A stretch of 64,000 bases of DNA from Falsiroseomonas algicola (GCF_011040385.1 NZ_JAAIKB010000021.1:1-64000), one strand, 5' to 3'. Shown: positions 19,365-28,804, numbered from the stretch's first letter. The notes: a model not told the origin generated them from the sequence alone. Translations and numbers: made by a program.

Positions 19365-20075
19365 ATGAAGATCACCTGGTTCGGCCACTCGGCCTATCGG
19401 CTGGAGTTCGGCAACTCCGTCGTGATGATCGACCCCTTCCTGACCGGCAACCCGGTCTTCAAGGGCGATCCCGTCGCGGCCTCGGCCGGCGCCACGCACG
19501 TGCTGATCACCCATGGCCACAGCGACCATGTCGGCGACGCGCTGGCGATCCATGAGCGCACCGGCGCGGCCGTCGTCGCCAATTTCGAGATCTGCATGTT
19601 CCTGGCCCGCAAGGGCCTCAAGGCCATGGACCCGATGAACACCGGCGGCACGACCGACCAGGGCGAGTTCACGACGACCATGACCATCGCCTTCCATTCC
19701 TCCGCGGTGATGGACGAGAACGGCATCACGCAGGACCTCGGCCTGCCGGGCGGGCTCGTCGTGACGCCGAAGATCGCGGGGGAGCCCACGATCTACCACA
19801 TGGGCGACACCGACGTGTTCTCCGACATGGCGCTGATCGACGAGCTGCATAAGCCGAGCGTCGCCTTCGTGCCGGTCGGCGACCGCTTCACCATGGATGG
19901 CAAGCGCGGCGCGCTGGCGGTGAAGCGCTTCCTGCCGAGCGTGAAGACGGCGATCCCGTGCCACTTCGGCACCTTCGGGATGCTGGCGGCGACGCCGGAT
20001 GCCTTCGTCAGCGCCATGGACGGCGCGTCGGCGAAGGTGCTGGTGCCGGAGATTGGCGTTCCCTTCACCCTTTGA
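19365..20075 (+). CDS. UPF0173-type metal-dependent hydrolase (metallo-beta-lactamase fold)
   Basis: Cytoplasmic hydrolase of 236 residues; no signal peptide. It begins MKITWFGHSAYRLE and has the zinc motif THGHSDHVGDA. The second ligand region includes YHMGDTDVFSDMALI, and the C-terminal ligand is in IPCHFGTF. This matches the UPF0173/YtkL family, whose in vivo substrate is not established. Ends just before a perfect terminator hairpin. Confidence 0.9.
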   Translation: MKITWFGHSAYRLEFGNSVVMIDPFLTGNPVFKGDPVAASAGATHVLITHGHSDHVGDALAIHERTGAAVVANFEICMFLARKGLKAMDPMNTGGTTDQGEFTTTMTIAFHSSAVMDENGITQDLGLPGGLVVTPKIAGEPTIYHMGDTDVFSDMALIDELHKPSVAFVPVGDRFTMDGKRGALAVKRFLPSVKTAIPCHFGTFGMLAATPDAFVSAMDGASAKVLVPEIGVPFTL

Positions 20076-20083
20076 CGCAGGGC

Positions 20084-20108
20084 GCCCTCTCCCCGGTGGG
20101 GAGAGGGC
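20084..20108. terminator. Bidirectional terminator hairpin
   Basis: GCCCTCTCCCC (20084-20094), loop GGT, GGGGAGAGGGC (20098-20108): a perfect 11-bp stem between two convergent genes (stops at 20075 and 20117). The T-run is weak (CTTA), but position and stem strength support termination in both directions. Confidence 0.75.
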
Positions 20109-20116
20109 TTATCGAG

Positions 20117-21217
20117 TCAGCCGAAGGCGGCGAGCACCTCGTCAGCCAGCGCCATCGAGGCGGTGAGGCCGGGGCTCTCGATGCCGAACATGTTGACCAG
20201 GCCAGGGACGCCGTGGACGGCAGGGCCCTGCACCACGAAATCCTGGCCGGGCGCGCCCTTCGGCACCGTCTTGGGACGGATGCCGCAATAGCCCGGCGCC
20301 AGCACGCCATCCGGCAGCTCCGGCCACCAGCGGCGGATGGATTCGTAGAAGCTGTCGCCGCGCCGCGGATCGACGCTGTACTCGATCTCCTCGATCCACT
20401 CGACATCCGGCCCGAACCGCGCCTGGCCGCCGAGATCGATCGTCAGATGCGTGCCCAGGCCCCCCGGCACCGGCACGGGATAGATCAGGCGCGAGAAGGG
20501 CGACTTCATCGCGAGGGTGAAGTAGTTGCCCTTGGCGTAATAGGCCGTCGGCACATGCTCCGCCGGCAGCCCCGCGATCTTCCGCCCCAGCGCCGGCGCA
20601 TGCAGCCCCGCGGCGTTCACCAGCATCCGCGTGTGCAGCTGCATCGGCTCCGCGCCACCCACCTGCAGGGCGAAGCCTGAATTGGTGACGGTCACGCCCT
20701 CCACCGGCGCATGGAAGACGAACATGCCGCCGGCATGCTCGACGTCGCCCTGCATGGAGAGCATGAAGGCGTGGCTGTCCACGATCCCCGTGGAGGGCGA
20801 GACGAGGGCCGCGGTGCAGGTCAGCATGGGCTCGATGGCCCGCGCCTCCGCCCCCGTGATGAAGCGGAGGTCGTCCACGCCATTCACGGCGGCCCGCTGG
20901 CGGATGCCCTCCAGCTGCTCAGCCTCGGCCGCGCTGGTGGCGACGATGAGCTTGCCGCAATTCCGGTGCGGCACGCCGCGTTCGGCGCAATAGGCGTAGA
21001 GCTTCTTCTTGCCGGCGACACAGGTCTTCGCCATCAGGCTGCCGGCCTTGTAGTAGATGCCGGCGTGGATGACCTCGCTGTTGCGCGACGAGGTCTCGGT
21101 GCCGATGCCCTCCGCCGCGTCCAGCACCAGGACTTCCCGCCCCGCCAGGGCCAGGGCGCGCGCGACGGCGATGCCGACCACGCCCGCGCCCACCACCACG
21201 CACTCGACCTCTTCCAT
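20117..21217 (-). CDS. FAD-dependent oxidoreductase (LhgO-like)
   Basis: DAO-family flavoprotein of 366 residues. The FAD motif is [41 protein letters not shown] follows, as in L-2-hydroxyglutarate dehydrogenase/oxidase LhgO, and the C-terminus has [20 protein letters not shown] 21217 puts the dinucleotide fold at the usual place; a longer frame upstream has no family similarity. The expected activity is oxidation of an L-2-hydroxyacid with electrons passed to the respiratory chain. The exact substrate is inferred from resemblance only. Confidence 0.85.
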   Translation of the reverse strand: MEEVECVVVGAGVVGIAVARALALAGREVLVLDAAEGIGTETSSRNSEVIHAGIYYKAGSLMAKTCVAGKKKLYAYCAERGVPHRNCGKLIVATSAAEAEQLEGIRQRAAVNGVDDLRFITGAEARAIEPMLTCTAALVSPSTGIVDSHAFMLSMQGDVEHAGGMFVFHAPVEGVTVTNSGFALQVGGAEPMQLHTRMLVNAAGLHAPALGRKIAGLPAEHVPTAYYAKGNYFTLAMKSPFSRLIYPVPVPGGLGTHLTIDLGGQARFGPDVEWIEEIEYSVDPRRGDSFYESIRRWWPELPDGVLAPGYCGIRPKTVPKGAPGQDFVVQGPAVHGVPGLVNMFGIESPGLTASMALADEVLAAFG

Positions 21218-21366
21218 CGTCGTTCCCGGATCGTCGCTTCCGCCTGATGGGTAGGGCGAAGGCCGCGGCTTGGGAAGGTGCGCCCCCGTCACGAGGCCGG
21301 GCGCTTTTCCCGTTGGCAGGGCGCGGCCGGCAGGCGCAGCATCCCCCCAACATCGGAGGAAGCCCC

Positions 21367-22407
21367 ATGAGCATCTTCGGCAGGCGCGCGCCCACAAGGC
21401 TGCGGGCGGAGGCGGTGGCGCCATCGCGACGGCAATTGCTGGCCATGGGCTGCGCCTGCTGCGTCGCCTCCGGCCTGCCGATCAGCGAGGCCGTGGCCCA
21501 GTCCGCCGGCGTGCAGCGGCACCTGGAAGCGGCGCGCCAGGCCGCGGGGAGCGACCTGCAGCACCTGCTCCGCCTCGGCGAGGAGGCGTCCCCGACGCCC
21601 GGGCTGCGCCTGCCCACGCCGAACGACCTGCGCGCCATGCCGACGCCGCCGCCGGCCAGGGCCTTCGACAACCTCGTCTTCCTTGGCAACCACTGGGTCA
21701 GCGCCTGGGCGCTGCTGACCAGCGACGGCATCATCCTGATCGACGGCATGGACCACGACGCCATGGCGGAGCGGGACATCGATGGCGGGCTGCGGCGGCT
21801 CGGCCTGGATCCGGCCCAGGTGAAGCTGGTGATCGTGACGCATGGCCATGCCGACCATTACGGCGGCTGCGGCCACTTCACCCGCCGCTACGGCAGCCGC
21901 GTGGTGGCCAGCGAGGTGGACTGGCAGATGATGGAATCCGGGCGGCTGGAGTTCGACCGGCCCGAACTCGGCCGCCCGCCCCGGCGCGACATCTCTGTCA
22001 GCGACGGCAGCCAGGTCAGGCTCGGCGACACGGTGGTCGATATCCTGTCCACGCCAGGGCACACCCGAGGCACGATCAGCCTGATCTTCGACTTGAAGCA
22101 GGGCGCCTCCACCCACCGGGCGATGCTCTGGGGCGGGACCTCCTTCAATTTCGGCCGCCAGCCCGACCGCATCCCGCGCCTGCAAAGCTACATCGACGGC
22201 GCCGCCCGGGCGCGGGACGTCGCCGGGCAGCGCAACATCGACGTGTTCCTGTCCAACCACAGCCATTTCGACCAGGCGATCACCAAGCTGGAGCGGATGC
22301 GCGGCGGGGGCGAGAACCTCTTCGTCAACGGCGTGGGCACGACGCAGCGGGCGCTGACCGTGATGCATGAGTGCGCGCGGGCGACGATGGTGGCCTGGAC
22401 GGCGTGA
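21367..22407 (+). CDS. Exported MBL-fold metallo-hydrolase (B3-like)
   Basis: Hydrolase of 346 residues. A twin-arginine-like leader ([20 protein letters not shown]) ends near VAQS, so the protein is probably periplasmic. Zinc motif [10 protein letters not shown], then [15 protein letters not shown] and a C-terminal [10 protein letters not shown], follow the order seen in subclass B3 metallo-beta-lactamases and relatives. It is about 50 residues longer than typical B3 enzymes, partly because of the N-terminal extension. A beta-lactamase activity is possible but cannot be claimed. Confidence 0.85.
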   Translation: MSIFGRRAPTRLRAEAVAPSRRQLLAMGCACCVASGLPISEAVAQSAGVQRHLEAARQAAGSDLQHLLRLGEEASPTPGLRLPTPNDLRAMPTPPPARAFDNLVFLGNHWVSAWALLTSDGIILIDGMDHDAMAERDIDGGLRRLGLDPAQVKLVIVTHGHADHYGGCGHFTRRYGSRVVASEVDWQMMESGRLEFDRPELGRPPRRDISVSDGSQVRLGDTVVDILSTPGHTRGTISLIFDLKQGASTHRAMLWGGTSFNFGRQPDRIPRLQSYIDGAARARDVAGQRNIDVFLSNHSHFDQAITKLERMRGGGENLFVNGVGTTQRALTVMHECARATMVAWTA

Positions 22408-22447
22408 AGTGTGGCTTTTTAGTCACTAAGCGACTTATGCCGATTAT

Positions 22448-22472
22448 GCCGATTATGGGCGTTTAGCACCGA
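22448..22472. repeat. 25-base dispersed repeat, copy 1
   Basis: A 25-base block containing GGGCGTTTAGCACCGA recurs at 49300-49324 with two mismatches. It lies in the gap after the MBL gene, preceded by a short tandem GCCGATTAT duplication (22439-22456). The gap 22408-22621 holds no recognised gene. Confidence 0.55.
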
Positions 22473-22498
22473 TTTTCGGGCGTGCGTTCGGGATGGAA

Positions 22499-22540
22499 GG
22501 GGGGGGACGCTGCTCCCCCCCAGCCAGGGTCCAGCGGGCC
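22499..22540. repeat. Degenerate copy of the paired-hairpin element
   Basis: A run of eight G, ACGCTGCT, then seven C (22499-22521) is followed by CAGGGTCC-AGC-GGGCC. On the minus strand the order CCTGGC, G-run, AGCAGCGT, C-run resembles the elements at 24095 and 49133, but with eroded stems. Confidence 0.4.
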
Positions 22541-22621
22541 TCTGCACCGCGAGGCTCCGAGCGTGATTCCGGCGCGTGATGCCAAGAACATAGACGGAAC
22601 AAGACGCGGAATCCAGCAGAT

Positions 22622-23044
22622 TCAGGGCAGGGATGCGACCGTGGCGCCCAGCTGCTGGCGCACCGAATCGACATCGCCTAGCACCCACAGGCTGGTGATC
22701 CTCTCTCCATCCGTGGCGAAGAAGGCGGCGCCGGACCAGGCGATGGGGCGGAAGGTGGGGGCCACGCCGAAGAAGGGACCGCGATGGGTGCCGGCGAAGC
22801 GCATGCGCGCGGCGGCGCGGCGATCCTCCGCGACGATCTCCTCGATCGTGCAGGTATAGCCGCCGAGCGCGGCGTGGATCAGGCGCATGTAGTCGATGAA
22901 GCCCTCAGGCCCCGTCTTCTCCGGCCCCAGCGAGGCGCGGAAGCGGAAACCGGGGCTGAGGATCTCCCGCGCCACGGCCTCGTCGGCCTGGTTCCAGACC
23001 TCATGGTAGAAACGCTCGACGAGGCGTGTGGGCGGGGTCGGCAT
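22622..23044 (-). CDS. NTF2-like / SnoaL-like ester cyclase-type protein
   Basis: Small cone-fold protein of 140 residues. N-terminal VERFYHEVWNQADEAVAREILSP and the MRFAGTHRGPFFGVAPT segment are typical of the SnoaL-like polyketide cyclase group found in catabolic loci. Such proteins are often of unknown function. It begins 19 bases before the end of the convergently read region of the Bug gene, on the same strand and downstream of it, so the two are likely co-transcribed. Confidence 0.8.
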   Translation of the reverse strand: MPTPPTRLVERFYHEVWNQADEAVAREILSPGFRFRASLGPEKTGPEGFIDYMRLIHAALGGYTCTIEEIVAEDRRAAARMRFAGTHRGPFFGVAPTFRPIAWSGAAFFATDGERITSLWVLGDVDSVRQQLGATVASLP

Positions 23045-23063
23045 CGCGGCGGGGCTCCTCCGC

Positions 23064-24017
23064 TCAATTCTGCTGCACCCCCGCCGCCTTCACCACCGGC
23101 GCCCAGACCCGCGCGAAATCCGCCACCACCGCCTGGAATTCCGCCGCCGTCAGGGCGCGGGCCGGCGGGTAGAGGCCGGCGGCTTCCAGGCGCTGCACGG
23201 TGTCGGCCTCCGTCACGATGCGCGCCACGGCGGCGTTGACCCGCGCGACGAAGGCCGGGTCCATGCCGCGGGGGCCGGAGACGCCGGTCCAACTGGTGGC
23301 GGAGAGGGCCGGGAAGCCGAGGGAGGCGTAGGTCGGCACGCCCGGCAGGGGGGCGAAGGCGTCCGTGGAGGAGACGGCCAGCGCCCTTGCCTGGCCGCCG
23401 GTGATGGCGCCGGTGGTTCCGGCGAGTGGCGTCAGCAGGCTGTCCACCGTGCCGCCGATCAGGTCCTGCAAAGCGGGGCCGGTGCCGCGATAGGGGACAT
23501 GGACCAGGCGGGCGCCGGTCAGGCTGCCCAGCATCTCCCCTTGCAGGTGCTGGAGCGATCCGACGCCGGTGGAGGCGAAGCTCAGGCCCTGGGCGCGGGA
23601 TTTCGCGGCGGCCAGGAAATCCGCGAGGCTCCGGTAGGGGCTGGCGGCCGGCACCAGCAGCACGGTCGGCGTCTCCGCCACCATGGCCATGTGGGTGAAG
23701 TCGCGGTCGCTGTCGTAGGGCGGGTTGGCGGCGGCCAGCGGCACGATCCCGTGGGGGGAGGTGTTGGAGATCCCGATGGTGTTGCCGTCGGGCGCGGCCC
23801 TGGCCATCGCCTCCGCCCCCAGCATGCCGCCGGCGCCGGGGCGGTTCTCCACCACGATGGTCCGGCCGAGGGCGGCGGAGAGGGGTGGTGCCACGATCCT
23901 TGCCGTGACGTCGGACGCGCCGCCGGGGGCGAAGGGGACGATCATGCGGATGGCGGGCCCGGATTGGGCATGGGCCAGGCCCGGAATGACCAGCAACAGG
24001 GCAAGCAGCGCGCGCAT
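23064..24017 (-). CDS. Bug-family (TctC-like) periplasmic solute receptor
   Basis: Receptor of 317 residues. The signal peptide MRALLALLLVIPGLAHAQS is followed by IRMIVPFAPGGASDVTARIV and VVENRPGAGGMLGAE. ATG 24017 was chosen because the longer open frame reads antisense to thrC. No TctA/TctB genes are nearby. The NTF2-like gene lies 19 bases downstream on the same strand. Confidence 0.92.
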   Translation of the reverse strand: MRALLALLLVIPGLAHAQSGPAIRMIVPFAPGGASDVTARIVAPPLSAALGRTIVVENRPGAGGMLGAEAMARAAPDGNTIGISNTSPHGIVPLAAANPPYDSDRDFTHMAMVAETPTVLLVPAASPYRSLADFLAAAKSRAQGLSFASTGVGSLQHLQGEMLGSLTGARLVHVPYRGTGPALQDLIGGTVDSLLTPLAGTTGAITGGQARALAVSSTDAFAPLPGVPTYASLGFPALSATSWTGVSGPRGMDPAFVARVNAAVARIVTEADTVQRLEAAGLYPPARALTAAEFQAVVADFARVWAPVVKAAGVQQN

Positions 24018-24094
24018 CAGGTGGTTTCCCGCGGTTTCGCCTTGGGTTCTGCAATGTGCGTGCCGCCCGGTTTGTCGAGTAATTCCAACCTGAT

Positions 24095-24154
24095 GACGGT
24101 CCAGGCCCGTCTCGGGCCTGGCGGGTGGGGTCCGGGGAGGGCAGCGCCCTCCCC
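24095..24154. repeat. Paired-hairpin intergenic element, copy 1
   Basis: GACGGT leads into hairpin A: CCAGGCCCG (24101-24109), TCT, CGGGCCTGG (24113-24121). After a CGGGTGGGGTCC linker comes hairpin B: GGGGAGGGC (24134-24142), AGC, GCCCTCCCC (24146-24154), then GTTTT. The same arrangement occurs on the other strand at 49133-49194 with compensatory stem changes. It lies between divergent genes, so it is not simply a terminator. Confidence 0.7.
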
Positions 24155-24209
24155 GTTTTCCCCGCCCCTCCCCTCGCCCGGAGCCCCCCGCCGCACTAGG
24201 TTGCGCGCC

Positions 24210-25613
24210 ATGCGCTACATCTCCACCCGTGGCGAGGCTCCGCCCCGCGACTTCGAAGGCGTTCTCCTGGCCGGGCTGGCCGAGGATGGGGGCCTGTTCG
24301 TTCCCGAGACCTGGCCGGTGCTGACCAGCGCGCAGTGGCGTGCGCTGCGGGGCCTGCCCTATCCGCAGCTGGCGGCGCGCATCCTGTCGCTGTTCACCGG
24401 CGGGCAGCCGGATGAGGCGACGCTGCGCCCGATGCTGGAGAAGGCCTATGCCTCCTTCTCCACCCCCGCGGTGGCGCCGCTGGTGCAGATCGACCATCGG
24501 ACCTTCGCGCTGGAGCTGTTCCACGGCCCGACGCTCGCCTTCAAGGACATGGCGATGCAGGCGCTGGGGCCGCTCTTCGACCATGTGCTGACCAGGCGTG
24601 GGGAGCGGGTGACGATCGTCGGCGCGACGAGCGGCGACACGGGTTCGGCGGCGATCGAGGCCTGCCGGGATCGCAGCGCCATCGACATCGTCATCCTGCA
24701 TCCCGAGGGAAGGACCAGCGCGGTGCAGCGCCGGCAGATGACCACGGTGATGGCGGACAACGTCGCCAATGTCGCGGTGGACGGGTCCTTCGACGATTGC
24801 CAGGATCTGGTGAAGGCGATGTTCGCCGATGCCGGGTTCCGCGGCGAGATGCGGCTGTCCGCCGTCAATTCCATCAACTGGGCGCGGATCGCCCTGCAGA
24901 TCCCCTACTACGTCGCCTCCGCGCTCGCGCTGGGCGCGCCGGACCGGGAAGTGGCCTTCGCCGTGCCGACGGGCAATTTCGGCAATGTGCTGGCGGCCTG
25001 GGCGGCGCGGCGGATGGGGCTGCCGATTGCGCAGCTCATCGTGGGGTCGAACCGCAACGACATCCTGGTGCGCTGGATCACAGGCAACGACATGTCGGCG
25101 CGGGCGGTCGAGCCCTCCCACAGCCCGTCCATGGACATCCAGGTCAGCTCCAATTTCGAGCGGCTGCTGTTCGAGCTGCTGGGGCGGGATGCGAAGGCGA
25201 CGGCGGAGACGATGCGGCGCTTCCGGGCGGAGGGGCGGATGCCCGTGCCCGATGGCGCGTGGCGGAGCGCCTGCCAGGTCTTCCGTGGCTTCGCGCTGGA
25301 TGATCCGGGGACTCTCGAGGAAATCACCAGGCTGCATGGCCAGGGGTATCTCGCGGACCCGCATACCGCGATCGGCATCGCGGCCGCGATGCATGTGCCG
25401 CCGAGCGATCCCGCCATCCCGGTGATCGTCGCCGCCACCGCGCATCCCGCGAAGTTTCCGGATGCGGTGCGCCAGGCGACGGGGGTGGAGGCGCCGCTGC
25501 CGCCGCGCCTCTCCGATCTGTATGACCGGCCGGAGCGTTTCACGCGCCTGCCCAATGACCTCGCCCAGGTGGAGGCCTTCGTGCGCGCCCATGCGCGCCG
25601 GAACACCGCCTGA
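24210..25613 (+). CDS. thrC: Threonine synthase
   Basis: Converts O-phosphohomoserine to threonine with pyridoxal phosphate; last step of threonine biosynthesis. 467 residues, matching the long bacterial class. N-terminus MRYISTRGEAPPRDFEGVLLAGLAEDGGL is characteristic. The PLP lysine lies in GPTLAFKDMAMQ, followed by the substrate loop GATSGDTGSAAIEA and later VPTGNFGNVLAAW. ATG 24210 is clear. The M16 peptidase follows after 50 bases, an arrangement common in alphaproteobacteria. Confidence 0.96.
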   Translation: MRYISTRGEAPPRDFEGVLLAGLAEDGGLFVPETWPVLTSAQWRALRGLPYPQLAARILSLFTGGQPDEATLRPMLEKAYASFSTPAVAPLVQIDHRTFALELFHGPTLAFKDMAMQALGPLFDHVLTRRGERVTIVGATSGDTGSAAIEACRDRSAIDIVILHPEGRTSAVQRRQMTTVMADNVANVAVDGSFDDCQDLVKAMFADAGFRGEMRLSAVNSINWARIALQIPYYVASALALGAPDREVAFAVPTGNFGNVLAAWAARRMGLPIAQLIVGSNRNDILVRWITGNDMSARAVEPSHSPSMDIQVSSNFERLLFELLGRDAKATAETMRRFRAEGRMPVPDGAWRSACQVFRGFALDDPGTLEEITRLHGQGYLADPHTAIGIAAAMHVPPSDPAIPVIVAATAHPAKFPDAVRQATGVEAPLPPRLSDLYDRPERFTRLPNDLAQVEAFVRAHARRNTA

Positions 25614-25663
25614 GCCGTTCCACGACGCATCGCCCGGCACCGGGCGCAAGGACAACGACACCC

Positions 25664-26941
25664 ATGTCTGACGCGACCAACGACGCCATCCGCCTGACCC
25701 GCCTGCCGAACGGCCTGACCGTCGTCTCGGAGCGCATGCCGCGGGTGGAGACCGTCTCCATCGGCGCCTATGTCAATGCCGGCACGCGGCATGAGGCGGC
25801 GCCGGAGAACGGCGTCTCCCACTTCCTCGAGCACATGGCCTTCAAGGGCACGGAGCGCCGGGATGCGGCGGCCATCGCGCGGGAGATCGAGAATGTCGGC
25901 GGCCACCTGAACGCCTACACCTCCCGCGAGAACACCGCCTACTACGCCAAGGTGCTGAAGGAGGATGTGGGGCTGGCGGCCGACATCCTGGGCGACATCC
26001 TCAGCCATTCCTCCTTCGTGCCGGAGGAGCTGGAGCGCGAGCGCGGCGTGATCCTGCAGGAGATCGGCCAGGCCAACGACACGCCGGACGACATCGTCTT
26101 CGACCATTTCCAGTCCACCGCCTATGCCGCGCAGGCGATGGGGCGGCCGGTGCTGGGGACGGAGGAGACCGTCTCCGCCATGACGCGCGACGCGCTGACG
26201 GGCTATATGCGCCGCCATTACGGGCCGAGCCGCATGGTGGTGGCCGCCGCCGGCGCGCTGGAGCACGAGGCGCTGCTGGACCTCGTCGGCAAGCACTTCG
26301 CCGACCTGCCGGAGGCGGCGGAGGCGTCGGCGGAGCCCTCGATCTACACCGGCGGCGAGTTCCGGGAGGAACGGGACCTCGACCAGGTGCATCTGGTGCT
26401 GGGCTTCCCCTCCGTCTCGGCGACCGACAAGCTGCACACGGCGACGCAACTGCTCTCCACGCTGCTGGGCGGCGGCATGTCGTCCCGGCTGTTCCAGGAG
26501 ATCCGGGAGAAGCGCGGCCTCGTCTATTCCATCTACTCCTTCGCCTCCCCCTTCCAGGACCATGGCGTCTTCGCGGTCTATGCCGGCACCGGCGAGGACC
26601 AGGCGGAGGAGCTGGTGCCAGTGACCTTGGCGGAGTTGCTCAAGGTGCAGCGCGACGTGACGGAGGATGAGCTGAACCGCGCCAAGGCGCAGCTTCGCGC
26701 CTCTCTCCTGATGTCGCTGGAAAGCACCGGCAGCCGCTGCGAACAGCTGGCGCGGCAGCTGCAGGTGCATGGCCGCATCATCCCGGTGGAGGAGACCAAG
26801 GCCCGCATCGCCGCCGTGACGGTGGAGCAGGTGCAGGAAGCCGCGGCACGCATGTTCCGCGGCGCGCCGACGCTGACGGCGCTCGGCCCGGCGACGAAGG
26901 TGCCGGGGCTGGCGGCGATCCGGGAGCGGCTGGCGGCATGA
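25664..26941 (+). CDS. M16-family zinc peptidase (processing peptidase-like)
   Basis: Zinc metallopeptidase of 425 residues with the inverted zinc motif HFLEHMAFKGT (HxxEH) near residue 50. NVGGHLNAYTSRENTAYYAKV follows, and a C-terminal glycine-rich loop GGGMSSRLFQEIREKRGLVYSI, as in the beta subunit of mitochondrial processing peptidase. Bacterial homologues act on oligopeptides. The stop overlaps the pmbA start (ATGA). Confidence 0.94.
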   Translation: MSDATNDAIRLTRLPNGLTVVSERMPRVETVSIGAYVNAGTRHEAAPENGVSHFLEHMAFKGTERRDAAAIAREIENVGGHLNAYTSRENTAYYAKVLKEDVGLAADILGDILSHSSFVPEELERERGVILQEIGQANDTPDDIVFDHFQSTAYAAQAMGRPVLGTEETVSAMTRDALTGYMRRHYGPSRMVVAAAGALEHEALLDLVGKHFADLPEAAEASAEPSIYTGGEFREERDLDQVHLVLGFPSVSATDKLHTATQLLSTLLGGGMSSRLFQEIREKRGLVYSIYSFASPFQDHGVFAVYAGTGEDQAEELVPVTLAELLKVQRDVTEDELNRAKAQLRASLLMSLESTGSRCEQLARQLQVHGRIIPVEETKARIAAVTVEQVQEAAARMFRGAPTLTALGPATKVPGLAAIRERLAA

Positions 26942-28269
26942 ACAATCTGGACGTGCTCGCGGACCTCGTCGCGGCGGCGAAGCGGGCGGGCGCCGACAGC
27001 GCGGATGCGCTGCTGGTCAGCAATGCCTCGCTCTCCGTCGCGCGCCGCCTCGGCAAGATCGAGCAGCTGGAGCGGTCGGAGGGCTTCGACCTCGGGCTGC
27101 GCGTGTTCCTGGGCAGGCGGCAGGCGATCGTCTCCTCGACCGTCGCCGATCCGCGCGGCTTCGCGGCGCTGGCGGAGCGCGCGGTGGCGATGGCGAAGGT
27201 CGTGCCGGAGGACCCGTTCGGGGGCCTCGCCGACCGCTTCGACGCGCCGCGGGATGCCGGGCCGCTCGACCTCGACGATCCCAGCGAGCCGACGGCCGAG
27301 CAGCTGATCGAACGCGCGGCGGCGGCGGAGGAGACGGCGCTGGCGGTGCAGGGCGTGACCAACAGCGAGGGCGCGGATGCCAGCTGGGGGCGCGTGCGCA
27401 TCGCCCTCGCCACCAGCGCGGGCTTCGCCGGGGCCTATTCCCGGTCCTCCCACAGCATCTCCTGCACCGCGCTGGCGGGCAGCGGGACGGGGATGGAGCG
27501 CGACTACGATTTCTCGTCGGTCGTCCACCTGGAGGACCTCGACGATCCCGCGGCGATCGGACGCAGGGCGGCGGAGCGGGCGATCGCACGGCTGAACCCG
27601 GTGCGGGCAAAGACGGCGCGCATCCCCGTGGTGTTCGACCCGCGCGTGTCGTCCTCCATCCTTGGCCATCTGCTGGGCGCCATCAACGGGGCGGCGGTGG
27701 CGCGGGGGACGAGCTTCCTGGCGGGGCGCGTCGGCACCCAGGTGCTGGCCAAGGGGCTGACGGTGAAGGACGACCCGCTGCGGCGGCGCGGCCTGCGGTC
27801 CCGCCCCTTCGACGGCGAAGGCATGGCGGGCACGCCGCGCGCCATCGTCGAGGATGGGGTGCTGAACACCTGGATCATGGATTGGCGCAGCGCGCGGCAG
27901 TTGGGCCTTGAGTCCACCGGCCATGCCAGCCGGGGGACGGGCGGGCTGCCGGGGCCGGCGCCCTCCAACCTCTGGCTGGAGCCGGGCGCGCTGACGCCGG
28001 CGGCGCTGATGGCGGACATCCGTGAAGGCCTCTACGTCACCGACCTCATCGGCATGGGCGTGAATGGCGTGACGGGCGACTACAGCCGCGGCGCGGCGGG
28101 CTTCATGATCCGCGACGGCGCGCTGGCGGAGCCGGTGAGCGAGATCACCATCGCGGGCAACCTCAAGGACATCTTCCTGAACCTGACGGCGGCGAACGAC
28201 CTGGTGTTCCGCCGCGGCACGGATGCACCGACCTTGCGGATCGAGGGGCTGACGCTGGCGGGGGCCTGA
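26938..28269 (+). CDS. pmbA: TldD/PmbA-family metallopeptidase subunit
   Basis: PmbA (TldE), 443 residues, the regulatory partner of the TldD protease. It lacks the HExxxH zinc motif of TldD, as expected for PmbA. Family features: IEQLERSEGFDLGLRVFLGRR, VFDPRVSSSILGHLLGAINGAAV, then GTGGLPGPAPSNLWLEPG and GVNGVTGDYSRGAAGFMI. Translationally coupled to the peptidase gene. No tldD gene is in the window. TldD/PmbA acts on unfolded peptides, for example in microcin or RiPP maturation. Confidence 0.93.
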   Translation: MNNLDVLADLVAAAKRAGADSADALLVSNASLSVARRLGKIEQLERSEGFDLGLRVFLGRRQAIVSSTVADPRGFAALAERAVAMAKVVPEDPFGGLADRFDAPRDAGPLDLDDPSEPTAEQLIERAAAAEETALAVQGVTNSEGADASWGRVRIALATSAGFAGAYSRSSHSISCTALAGSGTGMERDYDFSSVVHLEDLDDPAAIGRRAAERAIARLNPVRAKTARIPVVFDPRVSSSILGHLLGAINGAAVARGTSFLAGRVGTQVLAKGLTVKDDPLRRRGLRSRPFDGEGMAGTPRAIVEDGVLNTWIMDWRSARQLGLESTGHASRGTGGLPGPAPSNLWLEPGALTPAALMADIREGLYVTDLIGMGVNGVTGDYSRGAAGFMIRDGALAEPVSEITIAGNLKDIFLNLTAANDLVFRRGTDAPTLRIEGLTLAGA

Positions 28270-28321
28270 TCACCGTCGCGCGACGCCGGCATCCCGCGCA
28301 TGGCGCCACCGTTTCGGCGCC

Positions 28322-28753
28322 ATGCGATGGACCCTGGTGTTGCTGGCCCTGCTGCCGGCCTGCGAGGCGGCGCAGGGCGTCGATGACCGGCTGAGACGGA
28401 TCGACCTGCTGGACCGGGTCTTCGAGCCCGAGCGCTTCCGCCCGCCGCCGGCGCCCCTCCCCGCCCCTGCCCCGCCGCCACCCGTGCCCGAACCCGAGCC
28501 GGTGGCGATGCAGGCGCCGGAGGCCGATCCGGCGCCGTGGTTCCCGGAACCCGATCCCGTCCCCGCCCCGGACCCGGCCACCCGCACCCAGGCGCTGCTG
28601 CGCCAGCAGCCCTGGCTGTCGCGCTTCTGGTCGGAACTCACACCCGCGCAGCAGGCCCGCGTGGCGCGCCGGCTGCCCGGCGACAGCGCCGCGCGATGGG
28701 ACGGGATGGGGCTGACGGATCGCGTGACGCTGCTATACGGAGGGGCTGGCTAG
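28322..28753 (+). CDS. Proline-rich lipoprotein, function unknown
   Basis: Predicted lipoprotein of 143 residues. MRWTLVLLALLPACEAAQG has a lipobox (LPAC) at residues 11-14. A middle section of about 50 residues is a Pro/Ala/Glu-rich repeat (PAPAPPPPVPEPEP), probably a flexible linker. The C-terminal part has LLRQQPWLSRFWSELTPAQQARVARRL. Starts 52 bases after pmbA, perhaps same transcript. Not recognised as a known family. Confidence 0.75.
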   Translation: MRWTLVLLALLPACEAAQGVDDRLRRIDLLDRVFEPERFRPPPAPLPAPAPPPPVPEPEPVAMQAPEADPAPWFPEPDPVPAPDPATRTQALLRQQPWLSRFWSELTPAQQARVARRLPGDSAARWDGMGLTDRVTLLYGGAG

Positions 28754-28804
28754 ACGAAACGGACCGAAACGGTTCCAACGCCTGTTCCGAGTAGGTTGGC
28801 CTGC

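Noticed and set aside
21367-22407. Confident call of a beta-lactamase resistance gene
   Set aside because: The metal motifs fit the MBL fold broadly, but the length and sequence do not allow assigning antibiotic hydrolysis.
22419-22688. 89-codon minus-strand frame across the repeat region after the MBL gene
   Set aside because: It overlaps the dispersed repeat and hairpin and the end of the NTF2-like gene; no protein features.
23028-25661. Very long open frames on both strands extending the Bug and threonine synthase genes
   Set aside because: Only the family-matching parts (23064-24017 minus, 24210-25613 plus) carry signal peptide and domain motifs; the extensions are antisense or intergenic read-through.
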